Assembly: GCF_014202315.1 (NCBI RefSeq) | Contig: NZ_JACHGN010000015.1 | Location: 62,001-126,000 of the forward strand | Length of the DNA stretch: 64,000 nucleotides | Source: Thermocatellispora tengchongensis | GTDB lineage: Bacteria; Actinomycetota; Actinomycetes; Streptosporangiales; Streptosporangiaceae | Reading direction: 5' to 3' | Part shown: one piece after another, positions 17,127-25,027 of the stretch | How positions within the stretch are numbered: the first letter of the stretch is position 1 | How the letters are laid out: every line of letters begins with the position of its first letter | The notes under the pieces: generated by a model | Databases searched by the model: none | What the model was told of the DNA's origin: nothing | The model's input: the letters and a program-made list of their open reading frames with translations, nothing else | Program-made: the position numbers and the translations under genes

Positions 17127-17207
17127 GCGCAGGCTCGCTTCCAGCCGGTGCGCGCCTCAGGGGCACGCGGCGTCGTCGGCTCGGGGAGTGTCGTCGGGCT
17201 CGGGGAG

Positions 17208-17846
17208 TCAGGATCGCGGGGTGGTCAGGTAGAGGGTGACCGTCTCGGCCAGGTCGTCCAGCAGTTCGTCCCAGTCGCCCTCGCCCGCGGACTCGGGGCT
17301 GCTGCCCAGGCCGAGGTAGCGGGCGAGCACGCTGTAGACCATGGTGAAGCACCATCGGACGGCGCGATCGGGCTGCGCGTGCCTGATGGCGTCGGGACGG
17401 CCGAGCAGCCGCGCCCGGAACAGCCCGGCCAGGACCTGGGACGATTGCTTGCCGAGGCGGGCGACCTCGGGGTCGGTGTTGGCGCGGAGCATGAACGGGC
17501 GCATGATCCCGGCGTTGGAGCGCAGGAGCTCCCCGGTGCTGACCACCAGGCCGCGGACCACTTCGGGGAAGGGGACGTCCGCGGACGGCGGCCCGTCGAG
17601 CGCCCGGCGGGTCTCCTCCTCGATCCGCGCCATCTCGCGCTGCTGCACCGCGAGGATGAGATCGTCCTTGCTGGCCACGCGGGTGTACATGGACCCGATG
17701 GACACCCCGGCCCGTTCGGCGACCTCGGCCAGCGTGAAGGAGTCGGAGCCGTGCTCGACCAGCAGGGCCACCACCGCGTCCTGCGCACGCTCGAACGACA
17801 GACGGCTGCGCTCCTGCTTGGGGGCGCGGGCCACCTCACGGGTCAT
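17208..17846 (-). CDS. TetR family transcriptional regulator
   Basis: A 212-residue repressor. Residues about 15-65 form the TetR helix-turn-helix (AQDAVVALLVEHGSDSFTLA, EVAERAGVSIGSMYTRVASK with the conserved Y and K). The rest is helical and ligand-binding. The message is probably leaderless: on the minus strand TAAGAT (17858-17853) is followed by 6 bases and then the ATG. The gene downstream encodes the 103-residue hypothetical protein; the target is unknown. Confidence 0.88.
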   Translation of the reverse strand: MTREVARAPKQERSRLSFERAQDAVVALLVEHGSDSFTLAEVAERAGVSIGSMYTRVASKDDLILAVQQREMARIEEETRRALDGPPSADVPFPEVVRGLVVSTGELLRSNAGIMRPFMLRANTDPEVARLGKQSSQVLAGLFRARLLGRPDAIRHAQPDRAVRWCFTMVYSVLARYLGLGSSPESAGEGDWDELLDDLAETVTLYLTTPRS

Positions 17847-17852
17847 GGTCCG

Positions 17853-17858
17853 ATCTTA
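17853..17858 (-). promoter_or_regulatory. -10 hexamer for a leaderless TetR message
   Basis: TAAGAT on the minus strand ends 6 bases before the ATG of the TetR gene, so transcription would begin at or next to the start codon. No Shine-Dalgarno sequence is present. Confidence 0.5.
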
Positions 17859-18524
17859 TGGCGGCAGGGAGTGCCGAGGGACGGAGCGCCCACCCGGACG
17901 GTGTGACCGCCAGGAGGCATGCCCAACGGCACCGCCGGCGCACGCCCGGGAACGGCGGTGCCGACAGCCGGTCGCCTCGGAGGTACGCGTCTTCATGATG
18001 CCTCTCGATCTGGGGGACGCCGCGCCGGGACCACCGGCGGAATGACAGGGCCGTGCGCCAGTGTCCCACCCGCATTTATCAGAATCAAGATTCTAATTAT
18101 GAAGCTCCCGTCATCGGCCATCGCACGGCGAGGCCGTGGCGCCAGCCGGCGCACGCTTCGGCGGGGCCGCCGCTCACAGCGACCGGCCCGAACGGACGTC
18201 GCCGCCGTCGTGCCCTGGCGCAGCGGTAGCGGGCCCGGTCCGCCGCCCGCCTCGAACCGCCAGGCCCACGACACCTCGGCCGCAGTGCCCCGCGTGCGGC
18301 CACGACCGTCACCCTGCTCCACGAAGTCCTCCGTGGTGACCAGAGCCCGCACCCCGGGCCGTCCCTGGTGGTCGAAGTCGCCCACCTCACTGAGCGCGGG
18401 TCCGCGCGCCCACGCCTCGGTTACCACTGTGACGCCGAGCCCGCAGGTCACTGCGCGTGCCCGGCACAGGCCCGTCACGTCCTGGCCCGGCCGGAGACGC
18501 GCGCGTACGCACGGCGACCCGGTC
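17859..18524. other. Intergenic region, no convincing gene; AT-rich palindrome
   Basis: About 670 bp. Long open frames exist on both strands, but their translations are Arg/Pro-rich and lack motifs. A local AT-rich patch holds the perfect palindrome AGAATC-AA-GATTCT (18081-18094), which resembles a regulator binding site; no divergent gene pair flanks it closely. It could be the former control region of a lost gene. Confidence 0.4.
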
Positions 18525-20966
18525 ATGAGAGGCCGCGCAGCGGCCAGCGCCCTGCTGGGCGCCGAACAGCTCGAACGCCTCCTTCACATGGGCGCCGTCC
18601 CCGAGGACGCGGCCGAGGCCGGGCCCACCGTCGCTCCGGAGCCGCACGCCATGCCCTCCGCCATGGCCGCCCACCTCGGCCGGGTGCTCGCCCCGTACCC
18701 CTCCCCGCGCCGGCTCGACCTGCTCCTCGACCTGTGGAACCAGGTGGCCGCCCGGCAGGAGGAGGCCAGGCGCGAAGAACGGATCCGGGCCACCCAGGCC
18801 AGGCGCAGCCGCCTGGAGGAGCTGACCGGCCGCTACAACGCCTACGAGGACGAGGTCGCGCTCGACTACATCCGCCGGGCATTGGGCCGGGAGCCGACCT
18901 TGGGCGAGGCGGTCCGCTGGGTTCCGGAACAGTGGCACTGGATGCAGATCCTGAACCGGGCGATGCACAACGCCATGGCCGCGACCGTCCTGCTCCGGAC
19001 CGCCGTGGCCGTGGCCGACCACGGGGTGGCCGGCGGCCTCGCGCGCTGCGCCGACGGGCTCCGCGCGGCCGCCGCCCTGCTGAACCCGCACGAGGCGAGT
19101 CAGGCCGCGCGCCGCGTCCCGGGGCTCGCGGGCCTGCCCGCCCGCCCCGGCTGCTACGTCCGCGACCTGGCCGCGCGAATCGACGCCCCCGCCGAGCCGT
19201 ACGTCCGGCAGCGCCTGGCCAGGGCCGCAGACTACGCCCGGGTCGTCCTGGACGCCGTCCCCGATCTCGTCCGCAACGGGTACGATCGCCTGGAGCCGTG
19301 GGCGGCGAGCGGGATGAGCCGATGGCGCGCCGCCGTCGGCTACACCCGCGAACGTCCCCCGGCCGCCTGGGCGCAGCCGCCGGTCGGCGAGGACCGGCCA
19401 CCCCTCACCGTCCGGCTCGCCGAACGCCCCGACGCCGCCCCCGAGGAGGTCGAGACCGCCGGCGACCTGCTCTGGTATGGCGAGCTCGGCGACGCCCTGG
19501 CCCAGCTCAACGGCCATGCGCACGCGACCGTCGGCTTCCAGGTCATCCACCCGTACGTCGACTGGGACCCCGTCCCTGAGCACGACCTGACGCCGAGCCT
19601 GGACACCGTCTCCTCCGCCCTCGCCGGCGCCGCCCAGCTCGTCTCGCTCGGTGCCCGGCCGCCCCGCCGCTGCCGCGGCTGGCGGGAGCTGATCTCGGGG
19701 CTGACCGGCAGCCTGGAGCTCACCCAGGCGCTCGTCGAGCCCTTCCGCCTGCCGGAGCCGCTGGCCGCCGTGGACGGCACCACCATCCCCGGCACCGACG
19801 TACGCATCGAGTGGGCGCGCAATCCGCGGGCGCTCGCCGAGTGGGCGTCGTACATGGGCAACTGCATCGCCCATCCGTACTACGTGGAGGAGGCCGTGAA
19901 GGGCGCATGCGTCCTAGCGGCGCTGCGCGGCCCGGACGGCACGATCCAGGCGAACGCCGAGATCCGGCACCACCGCTCCGGCTGGCACCTCGTCGAGATA
20001 CAGGCCCGGTTCAACGCCGACCCGCCCTCCGCTCTGCAGGAGCGGCTGTCCCGCTGGCTGGCCACCCTCGCGCCGCCTCCTCGCGCCGAGCGCCCGCCCG
20101 CCCGTGAGCCGCTTCCGCCCTCCGTCCGCGAACGTCCCCCCGCCGCCCGCGCACGCCGTGCCGACCGCCTGTTCACCGAGGTGAGCGGCCCCCTGGCTAA
20201 GCTCGCCGAACACGCGCTCGCCCACCCTTCGACGAAGGCGGCGCTGCTCACCCTGGACGCGCTGAACCGGCCCCGGACTGCGGCGCCCGCGACGGACGCC
20301 CAGGTCCCCGCCCCGGCCGCGGACGTGCTCACGGCCCTGCGCAGGCTGCCCGCCGACCGGATGGACCGCGCCTGTCTCGACGCCCTGCCCGTGATCGGGC
20401 TGTCCCGGCTGTGGCACGCCACCGCGGTCCGCCCGCTCGCCCGCGCGCTGTCCGACCTCGACCCCGGCCTGCGCGCCCGCTTCGACAACCTCGACCTGCT
20501 CCTGGCCGACGCACCGCTGCCCGCCTCGCTGCGCAAGCCGGCCCGTCACGGCCCGATCGCACCCGCCCGTTCGATGGAGCTGGTGAACCGCAGGCTCCGC
20601 GCCTCCCTCGGCCGCCTCGCCCGCACCGCGAACCCGCTCCTGGCCGAGCACATCCCCCACCACGCCGACGCGGCCGTCCTGTGCCCGCTGATCATCGCCG
20701 TCACCACCTGGCCCCCGGCCCAACCGACGATCCCGATCACCGCGCCCGGCCAGGCGACCGTGCCCGGCTTCCCCCGCTCCGACCTGGAGGACCCCACCGG
20801 CCCCTGGCGCCGCGCCCTGCCGGACGCCGCGGAACTGGGCGCCGACCTGGACGTCTTCTGGGACCGCGTCGCCAGTGACGGACTCCGCGTCCCCACCGCC
20901 TGGCTGGGTCACGGCGGCTGGCCCGCCCTGTGGCAGCGCGCCACCCGCCCCTCTCGCACCCGCTGA
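18525..20966 (+). CDS. PcfJ-like domain protein, large, function unknown
   Basis: An 813-residue soluble protein. Around residues 425-520 it has the PcfJ signature: AEWASYMGNCIAHPYY, then GACVLAALRGPDGTIQANAEI and WHLVEIQARFNADP, matching the MGNCV.SY...L..R.....ATVEL...W.V.Q.RG.N pattern. PcfJ was first noted on conjugative plasmids; homologues are common in actinomycete chromosomes without known activity. The remaining sequence is Ala/Arg/Pro-rich and helical with no other domain. The ATG at 18525 is a choice of convenience: no ribosome site is seen, and the frame is open upstream to 17919 with poor-quality sequence. No conjugation genes are nearby. Confidence 0.65.
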   Translation: MRGRAAASALLGAEQLERLLHMGAVPEDAAEAGPTVAPEPHAMPSAMAAHLGRVLAPYPSPRRLDLLLDLWNQVAARQEEARREERIRATQARRSRLEELTGRYNAYEDEVALDYIRRALGREPTLGEAVRWVPEQWHWMQILNRAMHNAMAATVLLRTAVAVADHGVAGGLARCADGLRAAAALLNPHEASQAARRVPGLAGLPARPGCYVRDLAARIDAPAEPYVRQRLARAADYARVVLDAVPDLVRNGYDRLEPWAASGMSRWRAAVGYTRERPPAAWAQPPVGEDRPPLTVRLAERPDAAPEEVETAGDLLWYGELGDALAQLNGHAHATVGFQVIHPYVDWDPVPEHDLTPSLDTVSSALAGAAQLVSLGARPPRRCRGWRELISGLTGSLELTQALVEPFRLPEPLAAVDGTTIPGTDVRIEWARNPRALAEWASYMGNCIAHPYYVEEAVKGACVLAALRGPDGTIQANAEIRHHRSGWHLVEIQARFNADPPSALQERLSRWLATLAPPPRAERPPAREPLPPSVRERPPAARARRADRLFTEVSGPLAKLAEHALAHPSTKAALLTLDALNRPRTAAPATDAQVPAPAADVLTALRRLPADRMDRACLDALPVIGLSRLWHATAVRPLARALSDLDPGLRARFDNLDLLLADAPLPASLRKPARHGPIAPARSMELVNRRLRASLGRLARTANPLLAEHIPHHADAAVLCPLIIAVTTWPPAQPTIPITAPGQATVPGFPRSDLEDPTGPWRRALPDAAELGADLDVFWDRVASDGLRVPTAWLGHGGWPALWQRATRPSRTR

Positions 20967-21152
20967 CGGCCTCACGGCGCACGCCGGCGCCGCACACGAC
21001 GTCCGCCACCGGCCCGAACCGGCCCCCCTGCGAGGTCCGATCCCCGGCCTTCTGCGGCATCGTCGGGGGATCTGACGCTTCAGGGCCGTTACCGGACGTC
21101 CAAGATTCGGTATGTTGCTACCGTGGGTGGCGAGCGGAGACGCGGAGCGCAC

Positions 21153-22448
21153 ATGAACACGCGGGTGGGTACCGGTGTCGTCATTCTGGCCGCGGCGGTC
21201 CTGGCGACCCTGGGCGCATGCAGCGGCGAGGCGGGCGAGGACGGCAGCGGTCCGAAGCCGACGACCACACCCCAGGCCAGGCGTGAGAACATCGTCGATC
21301 TCCGTGGTGATCCGGCCGTTCCGGACCCGCTCAAGTTCGATCCCCGGGCGGCTCACGTCCTGCCGACGGGTGTGATGAAGTTCCCGCCCATCGCCCTGCA
21401 CGGCAGGGCGGCCTGGCTCTCGCACGCGGCGGGCCTGACCGTGTACGACCTCGGCACGGGCAAGGTCGTCAGCGACATCGAGACCGAGAACACCCCCACC
21501 TACGACGTCCCGGCGCCGGCGAAGCTCAGCAAGAAGCAGGCGGAGAAGCTCGGCAACCGCGTGCCGGTGCCTGAGCCGGTCCAGATCAACGGAGTACCGG
21601 CCGTCGTCACGGTCGTGCCGGTGAAGCTCGCCGCGAAGGACGGTGGAGAGGAACACGCCGGGTTCGAGGTGATCGCGGCTCGGGCCGACAACGGCAAGCT
21701 GATCTGGCGCTTGCCCGTCGATGTCTACGGCGACCCGGCCGGCGAGCTCGGGGCGCTGCAGATGTCGTCCTCCGGCGACACGGTGGCCGTCGCGTGGACC
21801 GTGAACGGCTCCTTGACAGGCACCTTCGCCTTCACCCTGGACAAGCCGCGTATGGTGTGGCAGCGGAGCGACTTCCTGTTGATCGGCGGGTACGGCGAGG
21901 CCCTGATCGGATTCCGGATCGAAGCCGGCCAGGACTATTCGCTAGCCGGTGCCGCCATCGCCGACGGCCGCGACCTGTGGCACAAGCGGGTGCCCGACGG
22001 CACCACCTGGGCCATCAGGGAAGGCGGTGGGCCGCTGGTCAAGCTCGACGACGACACCGACCAGGCGCAACTGATCGAGATCGCGACCGGCGATGTCGCC
22101 GTGCCGAAGAAGGCCGGCCTCGTCAAGGCGATGGCGTGCGATCGCGGTGAGGGGGGCACCGTGATGCTGTGCGCGTCGAAGGAGGAGGGCGCGATCGGGG
22201 TGGACGACACCGGGAAGATCCTTTGGCGGCGGCCGGCGGGTGACGGCGCGAATGAGTGGAACGCTGCCACGGAAGCCGATTTCAAGGACCTGTCCTATGT
22301 CAAGGGCGAGGACGGCCCGTTCGTCGTCGACGCCCGCACCGGACGAACGGTCGGCACCGACCCGGGCATCGTCCCGGACCGGGTCAACGCCTACGCGGCA
22401 CTGGTCTTCACCGGCAAGGGCACCGAAGTACACCACGCCAGTCGCTGA
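21153..22448 (+). CDS. Lipoprotein with PQQ-like repeat sequence
   Basis: A 431-residue putative lipoprotein. Signal peptide MNTRVGTGVVILAAAVLATL is followed by the lipobox cysteine (LGAC, residue 23) and a Thr/Pro/Lys-rich tether. The mature part contains propeller-like blades (VYDLGTGKVVSDIET, ARADNGKLIWRLPVD, AAIADGRDLWHKRV, IGVDDTGKILWRRP). It is presumably anchored outside the membrane. ATG 21153 has GGAG 5 bases upstream; an in-frame GTG at 21123 lies 6 bases after TATGTT (21111-21116), so the message itself probably begins near 21123. Function unknown. Confidence 0.8.
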   Translation: MNTRVGTGVVILAAAVLATLGACSGEAGEDGSGPKPTTTPQARRENIVDLRGDPAVPDPLKFDPRAAHVLPTGVMKFPPIALHGRAAWLSHAAGLTVYDLGTGKVVSDIETENTPTYDVPAPAKLSKKQAEKLGNRVPVPEPVQINGVPAVVTVVPVKLAAKDGGEEHAGFEVIAARADNGKLIWRLPVDVYGDPAGELGALQMSSSGDTVAVAWTVNGSLTGTFAFTLDKPRMVWQRSDFLLIGGYGEALIGFRIEAGQDYSLAGAAIADGRDLWHKRVPDGTTWAIREGGGPLVKLDDDTDQAQLIEIATGDVAVPKKAGLVKAMACDRGEGGTVMLCASKEEGAIGVDDTGKILWRRPAGDGANEWNAATEADFKDLSYVKGEDGPFVVDARTGRTVGTDPGIVPDRVNAYAALVFTGKGTEVHHASR

Positions 22449-22464
22449 CACATCGCGCCGCCAC

Positions 22465-22497
22465 GCCGCCGGAGGCCGCCGAAAGGCCCCCCGGCGG
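22465..22497 (+). terminator. Hairpin after the lipoprotein gene
   Basis: GCCGCCGG...GGCC pairs with GGCC...CCGGCGG within 22465-22497, starting 17 bases past the stop at 22448. GC-rich stem, no T-run. Confidence 0.45.
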
Positions 22498-22511
22498 ATC
22501 GCGCCGCGTCG

Positions 22512-22685
22512 TCAGGCGAGTCTGCGGGCGAAGCAGACGGCCATGAGGTTGCCGGCGTAGGGACCGTAACCGCCGGTTCGTTCGTAGCCCTCGCGCTCGT
22601 AGAACCGGATCGCGTCGGGCTGCTTGTCGCCGGTCGCCGGTCGCGGGCGATCAGGTACACATCGACGTTCTCCGCGGTGGGCTTG
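22512..22685 (-). pseudogene. C-terminal remnant of a GNAT acetyltransferase
   Basis: The minus strand encodes PDAIRFYEREGYERTGGYGP followed by YAGNLMAVCFARRLA and a stop, the classic last strand and tail of a GNAT enzyme (FYxxxGY). About 15 codons upstream the reading shifts to another frame (VDVYLIARDRR) and then runs into the stop of the next gene, so at least a frameshift and a large 5' deletion are present. The epimerase gene follows directly upstream on the same strand. Confidence 0.7.
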
Positions 22686-23661
22686 TCAGTCTCCTGCCTC
22701 CAACAGGCCGAGGTCGCGCAGGCTCTCCGCCGTCTGCACGATCGTGGTCACGCGGTCGCGCGGACGCCATCCGAGCTCGTCACGGGCCCTGTCGTTGTGG
22801 ATGACCGGCCGGGGCGGTTCATCACCGGGCGCCTCCCGCGTGGGCACCCGGGCCGCGAGCGGGCCGAGCCGCTCGCGCAGGATCTCGGCCACCTCCAAGA
22901 AGCTCAGCGACGGCCCGTCGGCGACGGCCAGGAAACGCTTGCCCGCGGCGGCGGGTGCGGCCATGGCGCGCATGTGCAGATCCGCCACATCGCGCACGTC
23001 CACGACGCCGAAGCGCAGGCGGGGCGCGACCTCCATCGTCCCGTCGAGCATCGCCTTGATCAGCTGCATCGAGGAGCCCAGGCCCGTGGTGAGGGTGGGC
23101 CCGAGGATGAAGGTGGGGTTGACCACGACGAGCTCGGTGTCGCCGCCTTCGCGTTCCATCAGGTCCCACGCGGCCCGCTCGGCGATCACCTTGGAACGCG
23201 GGTAGGGCGCCAGTCCCGGCGTGCCGGGATCGGTCCAGTCGGCCTCGGTGAACTCCGCGCCCGGCTTGGGCGTGTAGCCGATCGCGGCGAACGACGAGGT
23301 GAGCACGACGCGCCGGGCCCCGGCGTCGCGCGCGGCCCGCAACACCCGCAGCGCCGTCGCGGGCCGGGACGATGAAGTCGTCGGGGTGCTCGGTCTGGGG
23401 AGGCGCGATGGGCGAGGCGACGTGGTGGACCTCCTCACAGCCGGCCACCGCGGCGGCCCAGCCGTCGTCCTTCGTCAGGTCCGCGGCGACGACCTTCAGC
23501 CCGGTGTCGTCGGCGCCACCCCGGCGCACCGCCGCGCGCAGCTCATCCTCACGGGCAAGCGATCGGACCGTGGCGCGCACCGGGCGCCCCGCCCGCAGCA
23601 GCGCGGCGATCAACCGCGTCGCCAGGTAGCCGGACCCACCGGTGACCAGAACCGGGCTCAT
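22686..23661 (-). pseudogene. NAD(P)-dependent epimerase/dihydroflavonol-reductase-like gene, frameshifted
   Basis: Two overlapping minus-strand frames together make one complete extended-SDR protein of about 325 residues. The first frame, starting at ATG 23661, gives the Rossmann motif VTGGSGYLATRLIAALL and runs to DDFIVPARDG. The second frame continues ALRVLRAARDAGARRVVLTS, carries the Y-x-x-x-K motif (YPRSK) and ends at 22686. The frame changes by one base around 23349-23358, inside GC repeats; loss of a GC dinucleotide would explain it. It is either an assembly error or a recent null allele, since both halves keep full similarity. The start overlaps the stop of the short MerR gene (ATGA). 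Confidence 0.8.
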
Positions 23662-23834
23662 CCCAGCACCTCCATCCGAGCGACCACGCCGACGAGCCGC
23701 TGAACCGCCTCGGCCTCCGCGGCGACACCGCCGCGCTCACGGGCATCCCACAACGCCTGCTGGGCCAGGACCTCGATCCGGTGGCGACGGTGCCCGCTGC
23801 GCCGGGCCACGTCCTGAATGGTGAACGATGGCAT
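23658..23834 (-). CDS. Miniature MerR-type protein, internally deleted
   Basis: A 58-codon frame whose first 14 residues (MPSFTIQDVARRSG) are the start of a MerR helix-turn-helix and whose last part (HRIEVLAQQALWDARERGG... VARMEVLG) looks like the dimerisation helix and tail of a MerR-type regulator. The roughly 60-80 residues normally between them are gone, but the frame is preserved. Its stop overlaps the epimerase start (ATGA), and a MerR-type operator/promoter precedes it. Without the recognition helix and wing it is unlikely to bind DNA; probably a deletion remnant. Confidence 0.6.
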   Translation of the reverse strand: MPSFTIQDVARRSGHRRHRIEVLAQQALWDARERGGVAAEAEAVQRLVGVVARMEVLG

Positions 23835-23850
23835 GAAGGCAGCACAGCAG

Positions 23851-23868
23851 ACCTCAAGCGCTTGAAGT
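23851..23868 (-). promoter_or_regulatory. MerR-type operator with long-spacer promoter
   Basis: ACCTCAAGCGCTTGAAGT is an 18-bp near-perfect palindrome 17 bases before the MerR start. On the minus strand TTGACT (23871-23866) forms a -35, and 19 bases later TGTGCT could be a weak -10; overlong 19-bp spacers with the operator in between are typical of MerR-activated promoters. Confidence 0.6.
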
Positions 23869-24048
23869 CAAGCAAGGACGACCAGCGGGCGCGCGGGCGG
23901 CCACGCCGGTGCCCGTGCGACCACGGACGTGTCGGCCGATCCCGCCGGCCGGGGCGACAAGCGCACACGCCCGTCACGACACGGAGCCTGACGGGCCGGT
24001 GCCCGGCCAGGGCCGTCGCCCCGGAGTTGCCCCCATCGAGACGGCCGT

Positions 24049-24804
24049 CTATCCGCGATCCGGGCCTGGCGTGACGGTGTCGTCTGAGGTGGCCCCGGGT
24101 TTGGTGTGGAGGATCTCGCGGGCTTGGTCCGCAGCGCGGGCGATGCTCTCGGAGACGAAGTCGACGAAGCGGGCGATGTTCTCCAGACGGGTGGCGGCCG
24201 GAGTGCCGGGGCCGAGGACGCCGACGCCCGCCCGTGCGGTCTCGCCGAGATGGGCGGTGGCGCGGGCGCTGGCCATCATCGACTGGTACCAGACGTCGTC
24301 ATCGATGACGTAGCGGTCGCGGCGGTGTTCGTCGCGTTCCCGGCGGACCTGGCTCTGGCTCTCCAGGAGTGTGATCGCTTTGGAGACCGACGCCGGGCTG
24401 ACCTGGAGGCGCCGCACGAGCTCGGACGCGGTGAGGCTGCCGGTGTCGGAGGTGTAGAGGCAGGCCAGCACCCGGGACGCCATCTTGGGCAGGCCCGCTT
24501 GCATGAAGACGGCGGCGAACATCTCCTCGTACTCGCGCACGGCCTCGGCGTCGCGCCCGTAGGGCTGCGAAGGCGCCCCCCGGCCTCGGAGGGTGGCCTT
24601 CCTGCGCCGGTGCGTGCGGCGCTGGGTGGCGTGGTGGGCCAGGCCGGCGCGGTAGGCGGTGGGGCCGCCGTTGCGCATCACCTCACGCGTGATGGTCGAG
24701 GTCGGACGATCGAGGCGTCTGGCGATCTCCGCGTAGGCCAGGCCGTCGGCCAGCCCCGACTCGATCTGCTGACGTTCCTGCTGGCTGAGCCTGCCTCCCG
24801 GCAT
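24049..24804 (-). CDS. Regulator with IS30-type HTH and MarR/GbsR-like winged helix
   Basis: A 251-residue protein with two DNA-binding modules. Residues 1-60 (GRLSQQERQQIESGLADGLA, EIARRLDRPTSTITREVMRN) are the HTH_38 domain of IS30 transposases without the catalytic domain. Residues about 95-190 (AGLPKMASRVLACLYTSD, ASELVRRLQVSPASVSKAIT, LLESQSQVRRERDEHRRDRY) form a MarR/GbsR winged helix. ATG 24804 has AAGGAG 6 bases upstream. It is divergent from the DUF4097-hydrolase fusion, and the shared 220-bp region has repeated CCATTGCA boxes, so it very likely controls both genes. Confidence 0.85.
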   Translation of the reverse strand: MPGGRLSQQERQQIESGLADGLAYAEIARRLDRPTSTITREVMRNGGPTAYRAGLAHHATQRRTHRRRKATLRGRGAPSQPYGRDAEAVREYEEMFAAVFMQAGLPKMASRVLACLYTSDTGSLTASELVRRLQVSPASVSKAITLLESQSQVRRERDEHRRDRYVIDDDVWYQSMMASARATAHLGETARAGVGVLGPGTPAATRLENIARFVDFVSESIARAADQAREILHTKPGATSDDTVTPGPDRG

Positions 24805-24856
24805 CGCCCTCTCCTTCACGCTCCTCGATGTCCCCACCATAGCGTTCACTCTCGAC

Positions 24857-24909
24857 CCATTGCAAAGATCGCTTGCACCGCCATTGCAGTGAATTCTCAA
24901 CCATTGCAA
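24857..24909. repeat. CCATTGCA repeats in a divergent promoter region
   Basis: CCATTGCA occurs at 24857, 24881 and 24901, with a further TTGCA at 24873, giving TTGCA starts at 24860, 24873, 24884 and 24904. The boxes sit 53-105 bp upstream of the divergent regulator start and 120-170 bp from the DUF4097-hydrolase start. They are good candidates for the binding array of the IS30-HTH/MarR regulator. Confidence 0.6.
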
Positions 24910-25027
24910 CGATTTCCGCCTCGCTAGCTGCGGGAATGCATGATAGAGGCAACGATCGCCTTGAAGAGGCCCAGAAAGGCAACGTAGCGTTTCCAGCGTT
25001 CGAAACAACGAGCCGCAGGAGAGCACG

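Noticed and set aside
17993-18526. 177-codon minus-strand frame in the region before the PcfJ-like gene
   Set aside because: A short stretch (ALVTTEDFVEQGDG) looks protein-like, but codon use and the remaining Arg/Pro-rich sequence do not support a gene.
24049-24804. IS30 transposase
   Set aside because: Only the HTH is similar; the DDE catalytic domain is absent and a MarR-like wing takes its place, with no terminal inverted repeats.
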